NCBI GenBank assembly: GCA_020216745.1
Contig: JAIWNQ010000145.1
Coordinates: 1 to 10,000, forward strand
Direction of reading: 5' to 3'
DNA: 10,000 nucleotides
From: Candidatus Hydrogenedens sp.
GTDB lineage: Bacteria > Hydrogenedentota > Hydrogenedentia > Hydrogenedentales > Hydrogenedentaceae
The notes under the pieces: generated by a model
Seen by the model: the letters and a program-made list of their open reading frames with translations, nothing else
Told to the model about the DNA's origin: nothing
Database searches by the model: none
In this document: one piece after another, positions 1-6,268 of the stretch
Layout: each line of letters begins with the position of its first letter
Numbering within the stretch: position 1 is the stretch's first letter
Translations under genes and position numbers: made by a program

Positions 1-1887
1 GGGATTTACTAATTTTGGCAATGCTTCCACATACGTATTGAGCAATTTTTGCAATGTTCTGTATTCAATAATCAAAGCAGGCAGTGGATGTTGGCTTGCT
101 AATTCCTCCAGAACTTCAATATCTGTAGAAGCCCCTGTTTTCGTTTTTCGCAAAGGTTTTAGCCCCAACTTATCAAAAAGGACAGATTGGAGTTGCTTTG
201 GCGAGTTAATGTTAAATTGCATATCTGCTGTTTTATAAATTTCCTGTTCTAATAATTGTATGCGAGAACCTATCTCTTCCTTCAATACTTGAAATACGTT
301 AAGGTCTATAGTGATTCCATTCTCTTCCATACGGGCAAGCACCGAAATTAGAGGTACTTCTATTTCACGATATAATGTGTCTAATGATTGTTCTCTTAGT
401 TTTTCTTGAAGTATGGGATATAATAAATAGATAATCTCTGAGCGTTGAGCAGATTTGTTAATTTTTATATTTCGGTCATCATTTTCTTGCTGAGAAGAGT
501 GTGAAGTATCTTCTTGTAACAGGCGATAATCACCTAAAAATCTACCTGCTAATGCCTCCAACGAATGGTTATTTACATTTGTATCGACAAGATAGGAAGC
601 TAACATAACATCCATTTCAATCCTTTGTAATTCAATATCATACTTATGAAGCAGTTGGATGGATTTCTTCAAATCAAACCCCAGTTTCTTTAAATTTTCA
701 TTTTGAAAAATAGACCTGATTGCCTTTTGATATTCGGCATAATGTAGGTCACTTTTTTCGTCTCTTAAATTTTTGAAGGGAATAAAATAATTACGTTTTT
801 CTTTGAGGGAAATTGCAATACCCATTACATCTGAATTAAGTATACCACCATTATGGGTAGCAAGGTCAAATGAAAAACAGTCCTCAGATTCGATTTTATT
901 TAAAAATTGTTCTAAATCATCTTTCTTACTTATAACAACAAATGGCTGTTTGTTTATTTCCATTTGTCTTTTGTGTTCTGATGAGGTTAGTTGTAGTTCA
1001 CGAATTAAGGACAGAAAAGAAAGGTTGTGCAGTTCTTCACGTAGTACCTCTTCGTTGATAGGTTTACGTTTCAAATCCTTAATACTAAAACCTATTGGTG
1101 CATCTTTGCGAAGTGTTAATAATTCGCGGAAAGAAAACACATCCTCTTTATGGTCTTCTAATGATTTTTTAATTTTTCCTGAAATTTCGTCGAGATGTTT
1201 ATAAAGATTTTCGAGTGAACAATATTTTTCCATTAGTTTTTTTGCAGTCTTATCACCGATGCCTGGGACACCTGGAACATTATCGGCAGAATCTCCAATA
1301 AGCGCAAGTGCATCTGGCACATGTTGCGGGTCTGTTCCAAAACGTTCCCACACATCTTTTTCAGAATACCACTTTCCTTTCTCCCCTTTGTACGGGTCAT
1401 ACATCTGAATGTCAGAACAAATCAACTGCATAATGTCTTTATCCCCAGAAACCAAAACGACCTCATAATTTTCGTTTTTAGCCTTTTCTGATAGCGTAGC
1501 TAAAATATCATCCGCTTCATAACCTTCTATAAAAATATGTGGTATTTGTAAACTCTCAACAAGGTGAATTGCCATAGGAATTTGGATTGTTAATTCTTTA
1601 GGTGGTTCAGGGCGGTTGGCTTTGTATTTTGCGTACATTTCCTCTCGAAACGTTTTTCCAGGAGCATCAAATACTGCGGAGACGTATTCAGGTTCATATT
1701 CACGCAATACTTTAAGTAGAGCACGTGCAAAGCCGTATACCGCATTAGTGGGTCTACCATCTTTATCCTTTAATGGAGCTTGAATAGCATAAAATGAACG
1801 GAATATAAAACCCATACTATCAAAAAGGAATAGCCTTTTTCGCTCTGTATTTTCTTGTTGATAGGAAAATAAATCGCCCTGACTCAT
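1..1887 (-). CDS. polA: DNA polymerase I, N-terminal 629 residues (runs off the left edge)
   Basis: Family A DNA polymerase for Okazaki-fragment processing and repair synthesis in the cytoplasm. The frame is open from an ATG at 1887 to base 1, so the polymerase palm, fingers and O-helix lie outside the window. Residues ~18-300 are the 5'-3' nuclease: D23 in LFDSMGF, the block AVFDAPGKTFREEMYAKYK (71-89), EADD (124-127), SGDKD (147-151), and the GDSADNVPGVPGIGDKTA helix-hairpin-helix (198-215). All expected metal-binding acids appear present. Residues ~312-500 align to the 3'-5' exonuclease domain but its catalytic acids are mostly missing: FDLA at 340-343 replaces FDTE, and KLGFDLKKS (401-409) ends in Ser where E. 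coli has D424. Residues ~505-629 match the start of the polymerase domain (EMPLVPVLSRIE-like, then NINSPKQLQ and LEELA). An AAGG Shine-Dalgarno lies 9 nt before the ATG, and the start is 20 nt after lpxB, suggesting co-transcription. The identification is secure. Confidence 0.96.
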   Translation of the reverse strand, partial: MSQGDLFSYQQENTERKRLFLFDSMGFIFRSFYAIQAPLKDKDGRPTNAVYGFARALLKVLREYEPEYVSAVFDAPGKTFREEMYAKYKANRPEPPKELTIQIPMAIHLVESLQIPHIFIEGYEADDILATLSEKAKNENYEVVLVSGDKDIMQLICSDIQMYDPYKGEKGKWYSEKDVWERFGTDPQHVPDALALIGDSADNVPGVPGIGDKTAKKLMEKYCSLENLYKHLDEISGKIKKSLEDHKEDVFSFRELLTLRKDAPIGFSIKDLKRKPINEEVLREELHNLSFLSLIRELQLTSSEHKRQMEINKQPFVVISKKDDLEQFLNKIESEDCFSFDLATHNGGILNSDVMGIAISLKEKRNYFIPFKNLRDEKSDLHYAEYQKAIRSIFQNENLKKLGFDLKKSIQLLHKYDIELQRIEMDVMLASYLVDTNVNNHSLEALAGRFLGDYRLLQEDTSHSSQQENDDRNIKINKSAQRSEIIYLLYPILQEKLREQSLDTLYREIEVPLISVLARMEENGITIDLNVFQVLKEEIGSRIQLLEQEIYKTADMQFNINSPKQLQSVLFDKLGLKPLRKTKTGASTDIEVLEELASQHPLPALIIEYRTLQKLLNTYVEALPKLVNP

Positions 1888-1907
1888 GAAACATAACCTT
1901 TATATAA

Positions 1908-3029
1908 TCACTTTACAGGGTATAAGCCCAAAGTTTTTAAAATTTCTATTGCGGTTCGTTTCCCTGCTCCGGAGGGACCTAATATTTCCCTTACCTCATC
2001 AAAAGCATATAACATATTATCCCTAAAAGTCGAATTTTTTATCAAATCTATTATTAAAGACAAAATATGTTCTGGGGTGGCTTGGTTTTGGATTAATTCA
2101 GGGACGACCTGTTTTCCAATAAGTATATTAACAATTCCGATATATGGTATGCTTACTAATTGACGTGCAATGTAATATGTTAACGGATGAGTCCGATAAA
2201 CAAGCACAAAAGGCATTTTAAAGAGGGCGGATTCTAATGTGGCAGTGCCAGAGGCTACAATACCTGCGTGAGCATTTCGTAATACTGTTTCCATTCCCTT
2301 CTCACAAATATTTAAGGGAAAATCTCCTGCAATTGCCTGTATCACGTTCATACTCTCTTTACTTAGAACAGGAACCATAAACTCGGTATCGGGATATAGG
2401 CTTAAAAACTTTTGAGCTGTTTCTAACATTACAGGGAAAATCCGTTGTATCTCCTGATAACGACTACCAGGCAATAACGCAATGCGATAAGAAGGTTCGG
2501 AAAAATCTAATGGTTTTCGGGGTTCAGGGATTCGATCCAATAATGGATGTCCTACATATACACAATCAACACCTGCTTGTTGGTAAATAGGCACTTCAAA
2601 AGGGAAAATCACAAGTACTTTTCGAACCAATGAGGCAATTTTCCTTGTCCGTGATTTTTTCCATGCCCAAACCTGCGGGCTAATATAGTAAATCATCGGT
2701 ATCCCCAATCTTTTTATAAGGGGAGCAATATGGAGGTTAAAGCCAGGATAATCTACAAGAATAACTAATTCTGGCTTATATTCTTTAATCCATTCTAAGG
2801 TTTTTTGCATTAATATTTTTATTTGTCCTAAATGCTTTAATACCTCGAAAAAACCCATAATTGCATTTGAGCAAAGGTCATGGAGTAATACAAACCCCTT
2901 TTCCTTCATGTTTTCTCCACCTAAACCGACATTAACAAGTTCAGGGCGTAAATGTTTTAACTCTTGAATTACTTCTGCACAATGTAAATCTGCGGATGGG
3001 TCGCCTACTATCCAAAAAATCGTGTTCAC
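1908..3029 (-). CDS. lpxB: Lipid-A-disaccharide synthase LpxB
   Basis: Membrane-associated GT19 glycosyltransferase that condenses UDP-2,3-diacylglucosamine with lipid X to form the beta-1,6 lipid A disaccharide. The 373-residue length is normal for the family. Visible family blocks are the N-terminal GDPSAD (9-14, equivalent to GEASGD), DYPGFN (93-98, containing the likely catalytic Asp), YISPQVWAWK (115-124), VGHPLLD (159-165), the donor-site LLPGSRYQE (185-193), and ASGTATLE (259-266). The start is GTG at 3029. It overlaps the TGA of the upstream oxidoreductase as GTGA, and a GGAG Shine-Dalgarno sits 6 nt before it, so translational coupling is likely. polA follows 20 nt downstream. The extreme C-terminus (351-358) resembles a P-loop but fits the ordinary LpxB tail. 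The function is certain from family motifs. Co-transcription with the oxidoreductase and polA is inferred from spacing. Confidence 0.97.
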   Translation of the reverse strand: MNTIFWIVGDPSADLHCAEVIQELKHLRPELVNVGLGGENMKEKGFVLLHDLCSNAIMGFFEVLKHLGQIKILMQKTLEWIKEYKPELVILVDYPGFNLHIAPLIKRLGIPMIYYISPQVWAWKKSRTRKIASLVRKVLVIFPFEVPIYQQAGVDCVYVGHPLLDRIPEPRKPLDFSEPSYRIALLPGSRYQEIQRIFPVMLETAQKFLSLYPDTEFMVPVLSKESMNVIQAIAGDFPLNICEKGMETVLRNAHAGIVASGTATLESALFKMPFVLVYRTHPLTYYIARQLVSIPYIGIVNILIGKQVVPELIQNQATPEHILSLIIDLIKNSTFRDNMLYAFDEVREILGPSGAGKRTAIEILKTLGLYPVK

Positions 3030-3988
3030 TTTATACTCCGAATTTGTTCAACAATCTGAGTAGCTAATTCCAATGCTTTTAAGCCATCTTCACCCGTCAC
3101 CTCTGGAGGTGTTCCATTTCGGACAGAATTTATAAATGACGTTAATTCTACCCGTAACGGTTCTTCATCTGACACATTAATCGGGGTAATTTCGATAAAT
3201 TCCATTGGATTACAATTTTGCGGAATAACTCCTGGTTTTTTCCGATAAATCAAGAGACTTTGGGAACTATAATCTGTGGAAACATACTCTTTATCGGAAA
3301 ATATCCGAATTTTTCTTAATCGGTCCATTGAAACTCTGCTCGCTGTTAGATTGGCTACACAGCCCGATTGGAAACGAATGCGAACATTGGCAATATCTTC
3401 TGATTGTGAGAAAACCGCAACTCCGACTGCGTCCAATGAGACAATAGCACTGTTCGTTAAGCATCGAACAATATCAATATCATGTATCATCAAGTCATGA
3501 ATAACACTTACATCTGTTCCTCTGTTGGGAAAAGGGCTAAGCCGATGACATTCAATAAATCGTGGCGTCTCAATTAAATTAAATAGGGCTCGAACCGCTC
3601 CATTGAAACGTTCAATATGCCCAATCTGTAAAACACATCCTTTTTCTTGGGCTTTTTCAATCAATCTTTTCGCTTCCTGAATATTTGATGCTATAGGTTT
3701 CTCAACCAAAACATGGATACCTGTCTCCAGCAAAGGAATTGCTATCTCCGCATGAGTTGAGGTAGGAGTACACACAGAAACGATATCAACCCCTTCATTT
3801 AAAAGGTCACTTAGATTTGTATATGCAGGAACATGAAAATCTGTTTCTGCTTTAATACGTCGTTCCTCAGATATATCTACCACACCTACCAATTGGACCT
3901 CATCAATATCTGAGTAAATTCTTGTATGATGGTATCCTAAATACCCAAAGCCAACCACTCCGGCTCTTAATGTGCCATTATTCCTCAT
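3026..3988 (-). CDS. Gfo/Idh/MocA-family NAD(P)-dependent sugar oxidoreductase in the lpx cluster (GnnA-like candidate)
   Basis: Predicted cytoplasmic dehydrogenase of 320 residues acting on a sugar or nucleotide sugar. The N-terminal Rossmann fold shows GFGYLG (13-18) and an acidic residue after beta-2 (D38 in GVVD), which favours NAD(H). The family signature EKP is at 96-98 in LVEKPIASN, with K97 the usual catalytic lysine. GHIERFN (123-129) and HDLMIHDID (164-172) supply the conserved Asp/His positions of the C-terminal substrate domain. The ATG at 3988 has GGAA 8 nt upstream. The stop overlaps lpxB by 4 nt, and lpxA lies about 84 nt upstream. In Acidithiobacillus ferrooxidans the gene between lpxA and lpxB is gnnA, which oxidises the 3-OH of UDP-GlcNAc before GnnB transaminates it. 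Position and fold fit GnnA, but no aminotransferase gene is adjacent here, so substrate and pathway remain inferred. Family assignment is secure and the specific function is not. Confidence 0.9.
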   Translation of the reverse strand: MRNNGTLRAGVVGFGYLGYHHTRIYSDIDEVQLVGVVDISEERRIKAETDFHVPAYTNLSDLLNEGVDIVSVCTPTSTHAEIAIPLLETGIHVLVEKPIASNIQEAKRLIEKAQEKGCVLQIGHIERFNGAVRALFNLIETPRFIECHRLSPFPNRGTDVSVIHDLMIHDIDIVRCLTNSAIVSLDAVGVAVFSQSEDIANVRIRFQSGCVANLTASRVSMDRLRKIRIFSDKEYVSTDYSSQSLLIYRKKPGVIPQNCNPMEFIEITPINVSDEEPLRVELTSFINSVRNGTPPEVTGEDGLKALELATQIVEQIRSIK

Positions 3989-4072
3989 ATTGAATATTCC
4001 TGACTAAAGGTTTATAGAGATACCCCTTTGTTATCCTATCATAAAATACTCTATGTAAACCATTTTTATATA

Positions 4073-4918
4073 TTAGACCAATTCATCACTAATAGGGTTA
4101 ACCTGTGCTTCTTGAGGAGACAAAGGTCCTTTTGATAATCCACGTTTAGACTTTTCAATGAATTCAAGAATGACTCTCCGTTCATGGCTATCAGGAATTT
4201 CTTTTTTTATGGCTTCAACTGCTTGTTGGGTATTCATATTCGACCGATAAAGAAGGCGATACATGTGACGAATCTGGCTAATTGCTTCTGAACTGAAACC
4301 CTGACGTTGCAACCCAATAACATTCGGTCCAAAACATTGGGCAGGATACCCTTCAGTAATCATATATGGTAGCACATCTTTACTTACACGGGACATAGCA
4401 CCTACAAAAGAATATTGACCAACGGTACAGAACTGATGAATGCCACTTAAACCTCCAATAGATGCATAATCTTCCACTATAACATGTCCCGCTAATGCAG
4501 AATTATTCGCCATAATGACCCGATTACCAACGATACAATCATGAGCAATGTGTGTGCAAGCCATAAAAAGGCAATTATTCCCAATTATCGTGGCTTTTTC
4601 TGTATCGGTATCATCTGGATACACTGTACTTGAACTCACGGTTACAAATTCACGGAAGGTATTATTGTCACCAATACAAGTTCTTCCAAATTTACTTTTG
4701 ATATGCTTCAGGTCTTGTGGCATCACCCCAATTTGTGCTCCACTGAAACAATGATTATTTTTTCCCATTACTGTGCCAGCCCCAATGACACAATAGGGTC
4801 CAATAATACTATTATCACCGATAACCACATGTTCTTCAATTATCGCATAGGGTTGAATTTCAACATCGTTACCTAATTCAGCAGACGGATGGATAATTGC
4901 GGTAGGATGAATTTTCAC
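4073..4918 (-). CDS. lpxA: Acyl-[ACP]-UDP-N-acetylglucosamine O-acyltransferase LpxA
   Basis: Cytoplasmic trimeric left-handed beta-helix enzyme for the first lipid A step, moving a 3-hydroxyacyl chain from ACP to the 3-position of UDP-GlcNAc. Hexapeptide repeats run from about residue 2 to 185, followed by the helical tail typical of LpxA (GLQRQGFS, YRLLYRS). Numbering from the GTG, THIAHD carries H126 (E. coli catalytic H125), AGHV carries H145 (H144) and IHQF carries H161 (H160). PQDLK (67-71) is conserved. The chain-length ruler E. coli G173 is A174 here, and the E. coli HRG stretch at 99-101 reads SSS (95-97). Start choice: the GTG at 4918 is preferred because it begins MKIHPTAIIHP like homologues, keeps histidine numbering within one of E. 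coli, and has AAAGGGA 5 nt upstream. ATG at 4936 and TTG at 4948 are in-frame alternatives with weaker ribosome sites. It is the first gene of the leftward cluster. The C-terminal tail is somewhat longer than in E. coli (262 aa). Confidence 0.96.
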   Translation of the reverse strand: MKIHPTAIIHPSAELGNDVEIQPYAIIEEHVVIGDNSIIGPYCVIGAGTVMGKNNHCFSGAQIGVMPQDLKHIKSKFGRTCIGDNNTFREFVTVSSSTVYPDDTDTEKATIIGNNCLFMACTHIAHDCIVGNRVIMANNSALAGHVIVEDYASIGGLSGIHQFCTVGQYSFVGAMSRVSKDVLPYMITEGYPAQCFGPNVIGLQRQGFSSEAISQIRHMYRLLYRSNMNTQQAVEAIKKEIPDSHERRVILEFIEKSKRGLSKGPLSPQEAQVNPISDELV

Positions 4919-4923
4919 TGCTG

Positions 4924-4930
4924 TCCCTTT
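4924..4930 (-). promoter_or_regulatory. Shine-Dalgarno sequence deciding the lpxA GTG start
   Basis: On the minus strand the bases read AAAGGGA and lie 5 nt before the GTG at 4918. This is the strongest ribosome site near the lpxA N-terminus. The upstream in-frame ATG (4936) has only a GGA about 8 nt before it, and the TTG (4948) only a distant GAG. This supports the shorter 281-residue product, but initiation at 4936 cannot be excluded. Confidence 0.55.
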
Positions 4931-4948
4931 CTTCATATATGATTCCAA

Positions 4949-5317
4949 TATTATTTACTCAATTCGTTTACTAAATCAAACTATGAATCTGTTTAACTCT
5001 GTCCCTAAATATAAGAGGAATCCATTACTTTAAAGTCATAATAAAAGACTATATTATATTTACTTTCATTTTACAAAACACAATATATCTGTTTACCTGA
5101 CAAATTAAATGTAAGTCCGAAAAATATTTAAAAAGTTAACAGCCCATCAACAGGATGGAATAGATAAAGAGATAAGATAGAAGGGACAAATGCGAAGACA
5201 TCTTAGCAAGGATGCGAAACGATGTTTTGATAAGATAAACTATATTTCTTTAGGGATGCTCACAACTAAGTTCAAATATATAGAACAAATTTAGTAGAAG
5301 TAAAAAAGGTTAGAATA
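4949..5317. other. Divergent intergenic region between lpxA and ispH
   Basis: This non-coding stretch must hold the promoters for both the leftward lpx cluster and the rightward ispH cluster. On the minus strand a perfect TATAAT lies at 5058-5053, but no good -35 box sits at the right distance. On the plus strand TTGATA (5227-5232) lacks a well-placed -10. Neither is called as a promoter. A 5-bp hairpin, CCATC/GATGG with an AACAG loop, is at 5144-5158, without a T-run, so it is not a typical terminator. Direct repeats are GATAAGATA (5171-5179, 5229-5237) and ATGCGAA (5190-5196, 5212-5218, spaced 22 nt). The segment from about 5140 to 5225 looks less AT-rich than its flanks. A 34-codon frame at 5190-5294 is discussed in the findings. 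No tRNA or riboswitch was recognised. Confidence 0.6.
5302..5309 (+). promoter_or_regulatory. Ribosome binding site supporting the ispH TTG start
   Basis: AAAAAAGG lies 8 nt before the TTG at 5318. No in-frame ATG or GTG is near, and the conserved IspH N-terminus (IILAKPRGFCAGVERA) begins at once after this codon, so TTG is the likely initiator. Confidence 0.65.
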
Positions 5318-6238
5318 TTGCATATTATACTTGCAAAACCGCGTGGCTTTTGTGCTGGAGTTGAGCGGGCTATCCTTTGTGTTGAACGTGCACTCGACCT
5401 TTTCGGCAAGCCAGTGTATGTATTAAATCATATTGTTCACAACACTCATGTTGTGAATTCTCTTCGTGACAAAGGTGCCATTTTTGTTCGGGATATTAAC
5501 CAGGTTCCCGAAGGGTCAATCCTTCTTTTTAGTGCTCATGGGGTTAGTCCAAAACAATGGGAACAAGCAAAAGAACGGGGACTAAAAATCATTGATGCAA
5601 CATGTCCGCTTGTGGAACGAGTACACCGTTCAGCAAAAAAATATGCAGAGCAAGGATATAATATTATTTTGATAGGTGATTCTGGACATGATGAAACCAT
5701 TGGAACTATGGGCTGGGCACAAGGTCGGGTTGTATTAGTACAAAATGTAGAGGATGCTAAAACAGTATCTATTCCAGATACAAAACATATCGCTTATATA
5801 ACACAAACAACTTTGAGCATCGAGGACTGCAAACGAATAGTCGATGTTTTACGGGAACGATTTCCCGATTTAAAATCTCCACCCGAAGGGAATATTTGTT
5901 ACGCCACAACCAATAGGCAAAAGGCAGTGCATGCACTTGCAGAAAGAGCAGATATGGTTATTGTTGTCGGCGACCATGAAAGTGCCAATAGCCGTCGACT
6001 TGCTGAAATTGCAAAAGGTATGGGCAAACCTTCCTATTTAGTACTGGACGAGACAGAAATTCAAAAAGAATGGTTAACACAAGCAAAAACGATTTTAATC
6101 ACATCAGGGGCTTCCGTCCCAGAAGAGCATGTTCAATCTGTTGTTAAACATTTATGCTCTATTGAACCTTGCGAGATTGAAGAGGTATGTATTGCTTCCG
6201 AAAATATTCATTTCCGACTTCCTACTGAGATCCGCTAA
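5318..6238 (+). CDS. ispH: 4-hydroxy-3-methylbut-2-enyl diphosphate reductase IspH
   Basis: Last enzyme of the MEP isoprenoid pathway: a cytoplasmic [4Fe-4S] protein that reductively dehydroxylates HMBPP to IPP and DMAPP. The 306 residues match the family length. The three cluster cysteines are C12 (RGFCAGVERA), C96 (DATCPLV) and C194 (NICYATTNRQKAV). Substrate-site residues include H41, H74 (SAHGVSP), H124 and E126 in GHDETIGTMG, the TQTTLS block (162-167), ESANSRRL (221-228) and TSGASVPEEHV (262-272). E. coli has two serines in the SSN diphosphate-binding motif (225-227). Here the second is Ala (A223), a change that I believe also occurs in some other bacterial IspH proteins. Translation starts at TTG. 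The next gene begins 30 nt after the stop with its own ribosome site, so the two are probably co-transcribed. The lpx cluster diverges upstream. The assignment is certain. Confidence 0.97.
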   Translation: MHIILAKPRGFCAGVERAILCVERALDLFGKPVYVLNHIVHNTHVVNSLRDKGAIFVRDINQVPEGSILLFSAHGVSPKQWEQAKERGLKIIDATCPLVERVHRSAKKYAEQGYNIILIGDSGHDETIGTMGWAQGRVVLVQNVEDAKTVSIPDTKHIAYITQTTLSIEDCKRIVDVLRERFPDLKSPPEGNICYATTNRQKAVHALAERADMVIVVGDHESANSRRLAEIAKGMGKPSYLVLDETEIQKEWLTQAKTILITSGASVPEEHVQSVVKHLCSIEPCEIEEVCIASENIHFRLPTEIR

Positions 6239-6255
6239 AATAGTGCTTTTATATT

Positions 6256-6260
6256 GGAGA
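6256..6260 (+). promoter_or_regulatory. Ribosome binding site of the FAD/Fe-S dehydrogenase gene
   Basis: GGAGA lies 8 nt before the ATG at 6269 and only 5 nt before an in-frame TTG at 6266. The spacing and codon type favour the ATG, giving 946 rather than 947 residues. Confidence 0.6.
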
Positions 6261-6268
6261 AATAATTG

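Noticed and set aside
38..238. 66-codon open frame on the plus strand
   Set aside because: Antisense to the polA segment coding for residues 551-617, which matches Pol I closely; no sign of independent coding.
803..1204. 133-codon open frame on the plus strand
   Set aside because: It lies wholly antisense to the well-supported polA 5'-nuclease and exonuclease regions, has a Ser-rich composition typical of shadow frames, and matches no family.
1955..1979. P-loop-like GPSGAGKR at residues 351-358 of LpxB
   Set aside because: The Walker A motif needs Ser or Thr after GK; here it is Arg. The segment falls in the normal C-terminal helix of LpxB, which is not a nucleoside triphosphatase.
3276..3500. 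74-codon open frame on the plus strand
   Set aside because: Antisense to the oxidoreductase gene, with no recognisable motif.
4008..4029. AAAGG/CCTTT inverted repeat between lpxA and the oxidoreductase gene, considered as a terminator
   Set aside because: The stem is only about 5 bp with a loop of roughly a dozen bases and no T-run on the minus strand, so it does not support termination of lpxA transcription.
4548..4754. 68-codon open frame on the plus strand
   Set aside because: Antisense to the lpxA hexapeptide-repeat region, which is clearly the coding strand.
5227..5246. TTGATA and TATATT considered as an ispH promoter
   Set aside because: The two hexamers are only 8 nt apart, far less than the 16-18 nt needed, and neither has another partner at the right distance.
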